NCBI GenBank assembly: GCA_910583765.1
Contig: CAJTYS010000002.1
Coordinates: 53,137 to 117,136 of the forward strand
DNA from: an uncultured Eubacteriales bacterium
Lineage (GTDB): Bacteria; Bacillota; Clostridia; Peptostreptococcales; Anaerovoracaceae
Direction of reading: 5' to 3'
Length of the DNA stretch: 64,000 nt
Shown: positions 9,462-17,807 of the stretch, in pieces
How positions within the stretch are numbered: position 1 is the first letter of the stretch
Layout of the letters: the number at the start of each line of letters is the position of its first letter
The notes under the pieces: model-generated
Database searches by the model: none
Told to the model about the DNA's origin: nothing
Seen by the model: only the letters and a program-made list of their open reading frames with translations
Position numbers and translations under genes: made by a program

Positions 9462-9484
9462 TGGAAATGATGATTGGGACAAGC

Positions 9485-9498
9485 GTTGAAATTTCAAC
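9485..9498. promoter_or_regulatory. 14-bp perfect palindrome next to sigma-54-type promoter
   Basis: GTTGAAATTTCAAC is a perfect palindrome ending 11 bp before the -24 element. Its closeness to the promoter fits a second regulator or an architectural site better than a classical remote enhancer. Confidence 0.35.
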
Positions 9499-9509
9499 AA
9501 TTAACGTGT

Positions 9510-9524
9510 TGGCATGAAACTTGT
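9510..9524 (+). promoter_or_regulatory. Probable sigma-54 promoter, -24/-12
   Basis: TGGCAT-N5-TTGT gives the GG and TTG elements at sigma-54 spacing, about 50 bp before the small membrane-protein gene. The -12 box has GT rather than GC, so it is weaker than the other sigma-54 promoters in the window. The operon's own sigma-54 activator gene supports the call. Confidence 0.6.
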
Positions 9525-9576
9525 TATATAAGTAAGCAACTACATGTAGAATATGATTTTAGCGAAAGGAGCTGCT

Positions 9577-9798
9577 ATGCGAGATCTAGAAAAAGTGAGA
9601 AACCAGCTGAGCGGGAAAACCAGTTTCAGCACTGAACAAGAAAACGATTTATTTGAAAAGATTCTGGAAATCGAGGACATGGAAAAAGGTGGAGATGGAG
9701 TGCCAGGATTGACGAAAACAGATGGCATTGCCGCTATTCTACTGATCCTGATTTTAGGGATCGCTCCGGTCATTTACTATGCTGTGACTTTGTCCTAA
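9577..9798 (+). CDS. Small single-pass membrane protein preceding NCS1 permease
   Basis: This 73-residue protein starts at the ATG at 9577, behind AAAGGAG; an in-frame ATG at 9553 has no ribosome binding site. The first 48 residues are charged and probably helical (DLEKVRNQL, NDLFEKILEIEDMEKG). One hydrophobic segment (IAAILLILILGIAPVIYYAV, about 50-70) ends the protein. It is the first gene of the operon and its stop lies 18 bp before the permease ATG. I do not recognise a family. The position suggests an accessory subunit or stabiliser of the NCS1 carrier. Confidence 0.65.
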   Translation: MRDLEKVRNQLSGKTSFSTEQENDLFEKILEIEDMEKGGDGVPGLTKTDGIAAILLILILGIAPVIYYAVTLS

Positions 9799-9816
9799 AG
9801 AATGGGAGGAAAAAGG

Positions 9817-11238
9817 ATGGAAAAAGATAATATCAATCGCGAGGCGCAATTTGACTTGCTGCCTGTGACAAAAGGAGATAGAACTTATCGATTTTGGGAC
9901 TATACAGTTGTTATCACAGGATTCGCTGTTGCCACATGGTGCTTCCTGATCGGCGGTTCGCTAGCTTTATACGTTGGCTTCAAGACTGCGATCATTGCAT
10001 CTATTGCGGGAAACATGGTTTCTGTGATACTGATGATCACTGCCACTACCATACAGTCAGCGAAATACGGCATCGATGGATTCAATGCGTCGGGTACTTT
10101 ACTAGGGAAGAAAGGGACCAAGGCATACTTGATCTTTGTTTCTATTATCATGGTCAGTTGGATTATGGTGCTCTGCACGATGATCACAAGGTCGGTGCTA
10201 AACATTTTATCTGGTGCACTTGACCTGGAAATATCAAACAGAGCAGTGATCTTTATCATCAGCCTTGTGGTTGCCTTGATTTGCTGGGTCATCGCCTGGA
10301 AGGGGCCGCAGCTGATGAAAGTCATGAATTCCTTTGTGACCCCGATCTTTATTTTGATCATGATCGGCCTGATCTTTATTATGAGCAAAGATATCGGTTG
10401 GGGCAACATCGCTGACGCGAAACCGTTAGCACCTTTCGAGAGCGACTGGCTCAACTTTTTGCTGGCATTTGAATTGAGCTTAGGAGCTGGATTCTCATGG
10501 TGGCCAAACATGGGCGGATTAGCCAGGATCTGCAAAACCACAAGGACCGCTTTCTGGCCTAACATCATTGGCCTTGTTTTTGCGGCCACCCTTGGAACGG
10601 CCTTAGGGACTGCGGCGGCTCTTGTGATCGGAGACAGTGACCCGACTTCGTGGATGATACCCCTGGGCGGCGCAGTCATAGGTGTCATAGCGTTGCTGCT
10701 GCTTTGCTTTGCCAATATCGCAGCCAATTCGGTGATGATTTACAACTTGTCCATTGGACTCAAGCAGGTAAAGTTTTTCTTTACAAAATCTTGGGGAACA
10801 GTGACTGGAATGGTGATGATCCCCGCAGTGATTGGCCTGATTTGGGCAGATGCGCTGTATGATCGGTTTTATATCATACTGGGTGTGGCGTGTTTGATTT
10901 ATGCGCCGATTGTCATGATGCAGCTAGTTGACTATTTCGTGTTCAGAAGACAGACCATCTCATTGCGGTCGCTTTATGATGAAACAGAGAGTTCCAAGTA
11001 CTATTTTTGGAAAGGGTACAATTGGGTGGCCATTATCGTGTTCATCGCATCTATCGCATTATACTTTGTGTTCCTGGATCCGTTTGCTCTTGTTCCTACA
11101 AAGTTATTCCCATATTGCACGGCAACAGGTGCGGTTTCTATATTTGCGGCAGCCATGTACTATATTTTGGGAAAGATATTTCTTGTAGGCGGCAATGTCG
11201 GTGGATATGGATCTGAAAACATAGAAAACAACAAGTAA
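9817..11238 (+). CDS. NCS1/cytosine permease-family transporter
   Basis: This 473-residue membrane protein has about twelve hydrophobic segments and NCS1 (CodB/PucI-like) hallmarks. These include an N-terminal stretch ending RFWDYTVVITGFAVATW, glycine-rich helix 1, and the helix 6 region GAGFSWWPNMGGLARI. NCS1 carriers import nucleobases, hydantoins, allantoin or related N-rich compounds with a cation. The ATG at 9817 has GGGAGG at 9805-9810. It lies in one operon with a nitrilase and a ureohydrolase, so the cargo is probably a nitrogenous compound that those enzymes break down. Confidence 0.85.
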   Translation: MEKDNINREAQFDLLPVTKGDRTYRFWDYTVVITGFAVATWCFLIGGSLALYVGFKTAIIASIAGNMVSVILMITATTIQSAKYGIDGFNASGTLLGKKGTKAYLIFVSIIMVSWIMVLCTMITRSVLNILSGALDLEISNRAVIFIISLVVALICWVIAWKGPQLMKVMNSFVTPIFILIMIGLIFIMSKDIGWGNIADAKPLAPFESDWLNFLLAFELSLGAGFSWWPNMGGLARICKTTRTAFWPNIIGLVFAATLGTALGTAAALVIGDSDPTSWMIPLGGAVIGVIALLLLCFANIAANSVMIYNLSIGLKQVKFFFTKSWGTVTGMVMIPAVIGLIWADALYDRFYIILGVACLIYAPIVMMQLVDYFVFRRQTISLRSLYDETESSKYYFWKGYNWVAIIVFIASIALYFVFLDPFALVPTKLFPYCTATGAVSIFAAAMYYILGKIFLVGGNVGGYGSENIENNK

Positions 11239-11251
11239 AGGAGAAAGAAAA

Positions 11252-12292
11252 ATGGGAGAAAAAGTTTTTAACGGAAGAAAAAGCGTAAGGGCAGCAATCG
11301 CACAGATCGCTCCAGTATTTATGGACAAACAAAAGACCATGGAAAAAGCGGTGGAGTATATTAAAAAAGCTGGTGAACAAAATGCGGATATCGTCGTTTT
11401 TCCAGAATCCTTCATCCCAGCGTTCCCTTACTGGCAAGAGGGCCCCAATGACAACTGCAATGACTTTGCCAGTGTGAATCTAGCATTTCAGGAAAACGCA
11501 GTCGTGGTGGGATCGGAAGATACAGATTTTCTTGGAGCAGCCGCAAAAGAAGCAAACACCAATGTGGTCATAGGATGCACGGAATTGGATCCAAGGCCAG
11601 GCTCAAGGACGTTGTACAACAGCATGATCTATCTCAATCGTGAAGGTGAAGTGATCGGCACTCATAGAAAGGTGATACCAACAAATTCAGAGAGATGTTT
11701 CCATGGAATGGGACAAGGCGGACAGAACCTTACGGTCAAAGACATGGACATTGGTCGGGTAGGCGGCCTAGTATGTTGGGAAAACCATATGATTATGATG
11801 CGGGCATTGCTTTGCTGCCAGGGAGAAGAGATCCATGTGGCTTGCTGGCCAGGATATTTCTCAGGCATGCCAGAAGGCGATATGACGGTCGTTGACGGTG
11901 AACGGGTAAATCCAAAGAACTATTGCACCAGCGACATAGAGCCTGCGATCCGGTGTCATGGCTTCGAGTCCCAAGGCTTTGTTTTGAGCGCCTGCGCATA
12001 TATGCCAAAAGAACTTGTCCCAGATGATTTTCCATACAAAGAATCGACAAATTGGGATTGGGCATATGGCGGCAGCTCCATCGTGGACCCTTTTGGCTGC
12101 TATCTGATAGAGCCTGTTTTCGATCAAGAGACACTGATCGTGGCAGACTTAGAAGCAGACATGATTAAACTGATCAAGCATCAGTTCGATGTGTCAGGGC
12201 ATTATTCAAGACCTGACTTAGTGCGTCTGGTCTACAAGGACACAGAAGACGACTATCTGGTGAAAATGAGCGATCTGCCAAAAGAAAAGTAA
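11252..12292 (+). CDS. Nitrilase-family carbon-nitrogen hydrolase
   Basis: This 346-residue protein shows the nitrilase catalytic set: Glu in VVFPESFIPAFPYW (about residue 51), Lys in THRKVIPT (about 138), and Cys in GGLVCWENHMIMMRALL (about 174). The WENHM context and the length resemble true nitrilases and cyanide-hydrolase-like enzymes more than amidases. It should convert a nitrile to a carboxylate plus ammonia, or cleave an amide, in the cytoplasm. AAAGGAGAA precedes the ATG. It sits between the permease and a ureohydrolase, which suggests sequential release of nitrogen from one imported compound. Confidence 0.85.
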   Translation: MGEKVFNGRKSVRAAIAQIAPVFMDKQKTMEKAVEYIKKAGEQNADIVVFPESFIPAFPYWQEGPNDNCNDFASVNLAFQENAVVVGSEDTDFLGAAAKEANTNVVIGCTELDPRPGSRTLYNSMIYLNREGEVIGTHRKVIPTNSERCFHGMGQGGQNLTVKDMDIGRVGGLVCWENHMIMMRALLCCQGEEIHVACWPGYFSGMPEGDMTVVDGERVNPKNYCTSDIEPAIRCHGFESQGFVLSACAYMPKELVPDDFPYKESTNWDWAYGGSSIVDPFGCYLIEPVFDQETLIVADLEADMIKLIKHQFDVSGHYSRPDLVRLVYKDTEDDYLVKMSDLPKEK

Positions 12293-12306
12293 GAGGAGGC
12301 TGACAA

Positions 12307-13227
12307 ATGAAGTATAACGTACAGGAGCATTTGCATTATGCAGGGATCCCCACATGGAACCATGCTCCGCTGACACAGGAAGTCAAAGGCGCGGACATTG
12401 TTGTCATGGGAGTCCCATTCGATAGCGGCGTGACCTTCCGGCCAGGCGCGAGATTTGGTCCAAGGGCCATCAGGGAGCAGAGCCTCATTGCCTGCTGCTT
12501 TAAATATCCGTGGGAGTACCGGCTCTCCGATAGGGCGAGGATCGTGGATTATGGCGATGTAGGGCATTGGGTAGGCGCAAAAGCGACTTCCTTTATGGTG
12601 GAAGATTCCTATCAGCATGCGAAAAAAATCATAGACGCAGGTTGCAAGCTCATGACCTTGGGTGGCGATCACACCATCCCATACGGGCCAGTGAGAGCAG
12701 CGAGGGAAAAGTATGGGGCACTAGCGCTCCTGCACTTTGATTCCCACCAGGACAGCACAAGGAGCGAAGAAAATCCCGATGGCACTAGAAATTTATCCCA
12801 TGCAAACTTTGCGTATGACCTTCAGGAAGAAGGATGCATAGATCCGTCCAGATCCGCGCAAGTGTTTATCCGAACGGAATTCACGGAATGTGGCTACAAC
12901 CTGATCCCATCCATGGATGCTCTCGATATGACACCAAGGGAACTAGCGGAGAAAATAAAAGGCATCGTGGGCAGCATGCCGGTTTATCTGACTTTTGACA
13001 TCGATGCGTTGGACCCATCCGCGGCACCAGGGACAGGAACGCCTGTGATCGGAGGCCCGTCTTCGGATTTCGTAAGGAAAGTGCTGCTCGGTCTGAGAGG
13101 TATCAACGTAGTCGCGGCAGACATGGTGGAAGTGCTGCCAGACATGGATTCCAGCAACATCACGGCCATAGCGGGCGCGGCCATCACTCAGGATATCATG
13201 TATCTGCTCCATGAGAGCAATCGATAG
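12307..13227 (+). CDS. Agmatinase/arginase-family ureohydrolase
   Basis: This 306-residue metalloenzyme has the binuclear metal motifs of the ureohydrolase fold: LGGDHTIPYG (about 119), HFDSHQDS (about 143) and LTFDIDALDPSAAPGTGTP (about 230). Family members split guanidino compounds into urea and an amine. Agmatine, guanidinobutyrate, guanidinopropionate and guanidine itself are known substrates within the family. AGAGGAGG precedes the ATG, 14 bp after the nitrilase. The pairing with a nitrilase is unusual and argues against simple agmatine catabolism. Confidence 0.85.
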   Translation: MKYNVQEHLHYAGIPTWNHAPLTQEVKGADIVVMGVPFDSGVTFRPGARFGPRAIREQSLIACCFKYPWEYRLSDRARIVDYGDVGHWVGAKATSFMVEDSYQHAKKIIDAGCKLMTLGGDHTIPYGPVRAAREKYGALALLHFDSHQDSTRSEENPDGTRNLSHANFAYDLQEEGCIDPSRSAQVFIRTEFTECGYNLIPSMDALDMTPRELAEKIKGIVGSMPVYLTFDIDALDPSAAPGTGTPVIGGPSSDFVRKVLLGLRGINVVAADMVEVLPDMDSSNITAIAGAAITQDIMYLLHESNR

Positions 13228-13319
13228 GGAAATTTAAACTTGTGGAAATAAGATTCGGAAATTTCCCCAGAATCCTATAAGCGTGGGAACAGGCGATATT
13301 CCTGATGTGATCAAACAAT

Positions 13320-13355
13320 AAGGCGGCAGACGGTTCATCTGTCGTCTTGCTATTT
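13320..13355 (+). terminator. Probable terminator after ureohydrolase gene
   Basis: AAGGCGGCAGA (13320-13330) and TCTGTCGTCTT (13338-13348) pair over 11 bp with two G-U pairs, followed by a modest T-containing tail. It would separate the catabolic genes from the regulator gene. Confidence 0.5.
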
Positions 13356-13405
13356 ATGGCAAGAATAGAAGGCCACATAGAATTTATGCGAGGAAGGTGA
13401 ACAAA

Positions 13406-14788
13406 ATGAGCATAGAATCGGAATTAAAGGCGAATTTTAACGAAATCATGGATGCGGTGTCGGATGATCTCCTCATATCTGACGGGCAGGGAAGAGTCCT
13501 GCGGGTCAGCCCAAGCTTTGAAGAAGTTTATGGGATCGCAAAAGAATATGCCATAGGGAAAACCGTGTACAGGTTAGAGGCAGAAGGCTACTTCAAGCCA
13601 TCTATCATCGCAAAGGTGCTCGACCGTAAAGAGCGGATCACCATGCTTCAAAAGTCGAACCGAGGTCGAGACATTATCGTCACAGCCACGCCTGTCATGA
13701 ATGATGAAGGTGGAATTAAATTCGTTGTCAGCTTTTCCCGCGATATCACGGAAATGATCACACTGCAAAAGAAATACTCTAAGCTAGAGAACCAAATGGA
13801 AAAATTCACAAAGGAAATCAAGGAACTGCGAAGGAAAACCGAAGCCGATGAGACTGTGATCTGGCAATCTCTAGCTATGGAAAAAGTCATGAACACGGTG
13901 AACCGAATCGCGGACTTAGATGCCAATGTGCTGCTTCTTGGCGAATCAGGGACAGGGAAAACTATGCTTGCCAAAATCATGCATCAGAAAAGCGGAAGAG
14001 CAAAGGGTGCGTTCGTGGATATCAATTGCGCCGCAATCCCTGAAAACCTTTTGGAATCCGAGCTTTTTGGTTATGAGAAAGGGTCTTTCACTGGAGCGGA
14101 TGTCAAAGGGAAGGCTGGACTGATCGAGCTTGCGGACAAAGGGACTTTGCTTTTGGATGAAATATCGGAGCTCCCTATCACCTTACAGGCAAAACTGCTG
14201 AAAGCGATTCAGGAAAAAGTGATCACAAGAATAGGCGGGACACGTCCCATCAAAGTGGATTTCCGACTCATCGCGGCTACCAACCGTGACCTAGAGGCTG
14301 ATTCAGATGAAGGTAAATTTAGAAAAGATTTGTATTTTAGACTCAATGTAGTAAGCATCAAGATACCTGCCCTGTCAGAACGGCGTGAAGACATTATTCC
14401 TCTGATCAAATATTACACAGATAAATGCAATGAGAAATACAAAATGAATAAGATGTTTTTGCCAAAGGTCATGGACGCTTTTGTAGGGTACAATTGGCCG
14501 GGAAACGTGCGGGAACTGGCAAATGTGGTGGAGCGGGCATTGATCACTAGCGAAGCGGAACTAGTCACTATCGAAGACATTCCTAAAGAAATATTTGAAT
14601 TTCCTATGCGCAGCGACATTGAAGAGGTCGGATTTGAGGGCAGCCTGAATGATGCCTTGGAAGCCCTGGAAAAAAAGCTGATCCGCCAGGCATATGCGAG
14701 ATACGGGACCACGACAGGCGTAGCGAAATGTTTGAAAATTAGCCAGCCTACCGCATATAGGAAGATCAGCAAATATGTGAACCTATGA
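13406..14788 (+). CDS. Sigma-54-dependent activator, PAS-AAA+-HTH
   Basis: This protein of about 460 residues is an enhancer-binding protein. It has an N-terminal PAS sensor (about 12-115), then a short coiled linker (about 120-150). The AAA+ domain carries Walker A GESGTGKT (about 178), a sigma-54 contact loop written GSFTGA (about 227) and LLLDEI (about 249). The C-terminal HTH is GVAKCLKISQPTAYRKI. The start at 13406 has AGGAAGG at 8 nt; an in-frame GTG lies at 13397. The absence of a receiver domain suggests direct sensing of a small molecule by PAS. It probably controls the promoter at 9510. Confidence 0.9.
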   Translation: MSIESELKANFNEIMDAVSDDLLISDGQGRVLRVSPSFEEVYGIAKEYAIGKTVYRLEAEGYFKPSIIAKVLDRKERITMLQKSNRGRDIIVTATPVMNDEGGIKFVVSFSRDITEMITLQKKYSKLENQMEKFTKEIKELRRKTEADETVIWQSLAMEKVMNTVNRIADLDANVLLLGESGTGKTMLAKIMHQKSGRAKGAFVDINCAAIPENLLESELFGYEKGSFTGADVKGKAGLIELADKGTLLLDEISELPITLQAKLLKAIQEKVITRIGGTRPIKVDFRLIAATNRDLEADSDEGKFRKDLYFRLNVVSIKIPALSERREDIIPLIKYYTDKCNEKYKMNKMFLPKVMDAFVGYNWPGNVRELANVVERALITSEAELVTIEDIPKEIFEFPMRSDIEEVGFEGSLNDALEALEKKLIRQAYARYGTTTGVAKCLKISQPTAYRKISKYVNL

Positions 14789-14881
14789 CTGTAAAATCAG
14801 ATCTATCAAATCGAATTTCACCCCTTCTAAGTATTTACCGCCTGCGCCGCCAGATATATAATACAATTACAGTTGCCGCAT

Positions 14882-15019
14882 ATGGAGGGCGTCACAGTGA
14901 CAGCGTCAACAAATAGGCGGAACAGCGATCCAGCGGCCATCAAAACGCAGCGCCGCACCAGCATGAAAAAGCATAAGGCCGCTGACCAGCAGGACGAAAG
15001 GAATGGTAATAGCACATGA
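14882..15019 (+). CDS. Possible 45-residue leader ORF overlapping the cyclase gene
   Basis: An ATG at 14882 opens a 45-residue frame, basic and polar, that ends in ATGA overlapping the start of the next gene. The overlap would allow translational coupling. No ribosome binding site or recognisable domain supports it, so it may be untranslated leader. Confidence 0.2.
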   Translation: MEGVTVTASTNRRNSDPAAIKTQRRTSMKKHKAADQQDERNGNST

Positions 15020-15663
15020 AAATCTTTGATTTGACACATGACATTAAAAACGGGATGCAGATTTTCCCGGGAGACCCGGAGGTTTCCATTCGGCCAGGAC
15101 TGACTCACGAATCCGATTATTGCAAGGTGGACAGGCTATGGCTGAATTCCCATACAGGTACGCATATCGACGCGCCGCAGCATTTTCTAAAGCAGGGAAA
15201 GACCCTGATGGATTATCCCATCGACAAATTTTTAGGCAAAGCAGCATTGATCGATGTGGGCGTCAAGCGGGAAAACGAAGCCATTGTGTTAGCGGACATT
15301 GAACATCATTTGGAACGGCTGCGAACCTGCGATATCGCAATGCTAAAAACAGGATGGTCCCAATACTTTGGAACAGAGCGATATCTGGATCATCCGTATA
15401 TTTCCAAAGAGGCCGCAGAAGCGCTGGTGGAGACAGGCATTGAGATCGTAGGCGTTGACTTCCTGAATGTGGACCCCACACGGTGGGAATCCTGGGAAGC
15501 GCATCCCGTCTTTCTCTCTAACGATGTTTTGATTGTGGAGAATCTGACGCATTTAGAAGAACTGGATCCATCGATAGCATACACATGCAGCTTTCTCCCA
15601 TTGAAAACAGTGGATGCTGACGGCTCGCCCATACGCGCCGTAGCAATGGAAGCCGAAAAATAA
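15016..15663 (+). CDS. Cyclase-family (kynurenine formamidase-like) metal hydrolase
   Basis: This 215-residue protein belongs to the cyclase/KynB family of metal-dependent hydrolases. The diagnostic SHTGTHIDAPQHF lies at about residues 44-56, with FPGDPEV near the N-terminus and GVDFLNVDP near 146. Members hydrolyse formamides, cyclic imides or similar amides. GAAAGGA lies upstream of the ATG. It is not close to tryptophan genes, so kynurenine formamidase itself is only one option. A cyclic amide hydrolase linked to the nearby N-compound catabolism is another. Confidence 0.8.
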   Translation: MKIFDLTHDIKNGMQIFPGDPEVSIRPGLTHESDYCKVDRLWLNSHTGTHIDAPQHFLKQGKTLMDYPIDKFLGKAALIDVGVKRENEAIVLADIEHHLERLRTCDIAMLKTGWSQYFGTERYLDHPYISKEAAEALVETGIEIVGVDFLNVDPTRWESWEAHPVFLSNDVLIVENLTHLEELDPSIAYTCSFLPLKTVDADGSPIRAVAMEAEK

Positions 15664-15686
15664 AGACTTCTTTCTCCTATCCTGCG

Positions 15687-15715
15687 TTGTATTGACAAAA
15701 AGAATCCGGTATACT
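15687..15715 (+). promoter_or_regulatory. Candidate sigma-70 promoter for bcp
   Basis: TTGTAT (15687-15692) and TATACT (15710-15715) are 17 bp apart, about 110 bp before the bcp start. A nearby TTGACA is only 12 bp from the -10 and is not used in this reading. Confidence 0.5.
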
Positions 15716-15827
15716 AAGACAAAAGGGCGGCAGCGCGCATTGAAAGCAGCAGTGAACGAGTGGCCTGCCTGTCAGTTTATCATAACCATATACAGTATAG
15801 GAATCAAAACCATAGGAGGAAACAAAC

Positions 15828-16286
15828 ATGTTAGAAATCGGCACAAAAGCACCTGACTTCACGCTTCCGGATCAAAACGGAGACAACCATTCATTAGAAG
15901 AGTTCAAAGGCAAAAAGGTGATCCTTTATTTCTACCCAAGGGACAACACTCCTGGCTGCACCAAACAGGCCTGCGGCTTTGGCGAGCTGTATCCCCAGTT
16001 TCAGGAAAAGGGGGCAGTAGTCATCGGCATCAGCAAGGACAGCGTGAAATCCCACAAAAAATTTGAAGAAAAATTCAATTTGCCCTTCATCCTGCTTTCC
16101 GACCCAGAGCTGACAGCCATACAAGGCTACGATGTGTGGAAAGAAAAGAACATGTACGGAAAAAAGAGCATGGGCGTGGTGCGGACCACTTATCTGATCG
16201 ATGAAGAGGGCATCATCGTGAAAGCCTTGGGAAAAGTCAAGGCTGCTGACAATCCGCAGCAGATGATGGACCTGCTGTCTGAATGA
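15828..16286 (+). CDS. bcp: Thioredoxin-dependent thiol peroxidase (Bcp/PrxQ)
   Basis: This 152-residue peroxiredoxin has the AhpC/Bcp fold. The peroxidatic Cys is in YPRDNTPGCTKQACGF (about residue 45), with a second Cys five residues later as in the atypical 2-Cys PrxQ type. GTKAPDFTLPDQNG at the N-terminus and the LLSDPE strand also match. It reduces hydroperoxides in the cytoplasm using thioredoxin. ATAGGAGG precedes the ATG. The stop overlaps the next gene by 4 nt (ATGA). Confidence 0.95.
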   Translation: MLEIGTKAPDFTLPDQNGDNHSLEEFKGKKVILYFYPRDNTPGCTKQACGFGELYPQFQEKGAVVIGISKDSVKSHKKFEEKFNLPFILLSDPELTAIQGYDVWKEKNMYGKKSMGVVRTTYLIDEEGIIVKALGKVKAADNPQQMMDLLSE

Positions 16287-17680
16287 GTTCAAGCCGACAG
16301 GACGATTTCAATATGAGCAGAAATGAAAACACAGAAAAACAGACAGCTGGAAACTGGTGCAAAAGCATCAGCGCCTTTGCTAATGGTTCCGGCGGCACTC
16401 TGATGCTGCGCCTTGATGACACGGATTTGGATCCAGAGCGGCCAATGGCAGCTGTCACAGAACAGATCAAACGGGAAGTGGAGCCGCTTCCCGAATTTGA
16501 CGTGCTCCTGCAGCAAGTGGGCGGCAAACGATTCCTGGTAATCAATGTTTTTCAAGGAAAAGAGCCGCCCTACTATTACATAGAAGCAGGCAGCAGGACC
16601 GTTTACTGTAGAGAAGGAAACCGAAACATACCCATTGATCATGAGATGATCAGCAGCTGGCTGGCGCAAAAGAGCGAAGCAGGGCCCATAGAAGAGTCGC
16701 TGCCTTCCTTTGACAGTCAGCTTACTTCCTATGATCTTGAAGAAGTTTCCTTTACAAAACTCAAGGCTCTATATCGGAAATACACCAGTCGGACGCTCAG
16801 GCCTTGTGATTTTGAGGAAATGGGCTTGGCGCGCGAGGAAAAGCTGACCAACGCCGGCCTGCTTTTGGCAGACGAAGTTCCGGCTCCGGCAAAACAGGCC
16901 CAGCTTATTTGCGCCAGCTGGCAGGGCGGCAGCAAAGCGCCTGGCGGTCTGAACGCCTTTGATTACCAGCAATATAGCGGCAGTCTGCTGATCCTTCTGC
17001 AGAGCGGCATTGCCTTCGCGCAGCATAACTCCAAGATCCAGCAAGCGGATATTCATGGCGAGCCCCAGCAGTATCCAGACTATCCCAGATATTGCGTGGC
17101 AGAAGGATTGGTCAATGCTTTTGTTCATTGCAGCTATGAAGGGCAGGGTGGAGAAATCCGCATGGATCTTTATGATGACCGCCTAGAGATCGTTTCCTCT
17201 GGCAGCCTCCAGAAAGGGGCGGTTCCTCAAGAGAAAACAGAGGCAGGGATTCTGATAAAGCCAGCCTCTGATTATCGAAATCCTGTGATCGCAGGGGCCT
17301 TCCAAAGCGTGGGCTGCATGAAAGGAAAAGGCGCGGGCCTAAAACAGATTCTGGAGACTTATGAAAAGCAGCCCCGCTACCAAAAAAGTCACGAGCCCCA
17401 GCTGCGCTGTGAAGAAAACAGCTGTACCTTGGTGTTATGGAATCTAAATAAACAAGCGATAAAAACAAGCGATAAAAAAATAGCCAAAAAGACGGTGGCC
17501 AACAGGGAAAAAGTTTTGGAATACCTAAAAACCAACGGGCCGTCAAAGACAAGTCAAATTTCTCAATTGTTGGCTCTCAGCCTCCCCAGAACCAGAGCCC
17601 TGCTCAACGAGCTCACCGCTGAAGGCCTGATCAAGCCTAACGGCGGTAACCGGAACCGGACTTACGAAAGCGTAAAATAA
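16283..17680 (+). CDS. AlbA_2/AAA_4-type ATP-binding protein with C-terminal winged helix
   Basis: This 465-residue protein begins with a shortened Schlafen/AlbA_2-like domain (SISAFANGSGGTLMLRLDD, about 20-40). A RecG-like HATPase module follows, with YCVAEGLVNAFVHCSY (about 271-286) and the LEIVSSGSL strand. It ends in a winged helix (about 408-460, QISQLLALSLPRTRALLNEL). Such proteins are usually transcription regulators or defence-associated factors. Translation is coupled to bcp through a 4-nt overlap. An alternative ATG lies at 16313. The missing start of AlbA_2 suggests a trimmed but still open gene. Confidence 0.7.
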   Translation: MSSSRQDDFNMSRNENTEKQTAGNWCKSISAFANGSGGTLMLRLDDTDLDPERPMAAVTEQIKREVEPLPEFDVLLQQVGGKRFLVINVFQGKEPPYYYIEAGSRTVYCREGNRNIPIDHEMISSWLAQKSEAGPIEESLPSFDSQLTSYDLEEVSFTKLKALYRKYTSRTLRPCDFEEMGLAREEKLTNAGLLLADEVPAPAKQAQLICASWQGGSKAPGGLNAFDYQQYSGSLLILLQSGIAFAQHNSKIQQADIHGEPQQYPDYPRYCVAEGLVNAFVHCSYEGQGGEIRMDLYDDRLEIVSSGSLQKGAVPQEKTEAGILIKPASDYRNPVIAGAFQSVGCMKGKGAGLKQILETYEKQPRYQKSHEPQLRCEENSCTLVLWNLNKQAIKTSDKKIAKKTVANREKVLEYLKTNGPSKTSQISQLLALSLPRTRALLNELTAEGLIKPNGGNRNRTYESVK

Positions 17681-17720
17681 AGCGGACAATGATTTTCGTA
17701 AGAAATTTTTCTCTAAAACC

Positions 17721-17752
17721 TGTCACAAATCCCTCCCTTCTTTGTTTAGTAA
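17721..17752 (+). promoter_or_regulatory. Possible ECF-sigma autoregulatory promoter
   Basis: TGTCACAAAT at 17721-17730, followed about 15 bp later by TTTAGTAAAT, resembles the AAC-type -35 regions of ECF-controlled operons. It lies about 60-85 bp before the sigma gene. Only the shape and position support it. Confidence 0.3.
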
Positions 17753-17807
17753 ATAGAGCAGGAAAACCTGATCATGGACTTTCGGATGAAGAAAGGAGGG
17801 AGCAGGA

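Noticed and set aside
9900..10727. 275-residue minus-strand open frame inside the NCS1 permease
   Set aside because: It lies wholly antisense to a well supported membrane protein gene and has no ribosome binding site or family resemblance.
15692..15715. TTGACA with TATACT before bcp
   Set aside because: The spacer is only 12 bp; the overlapping TTGTAT with a 17-bp spacer is the better pairing.
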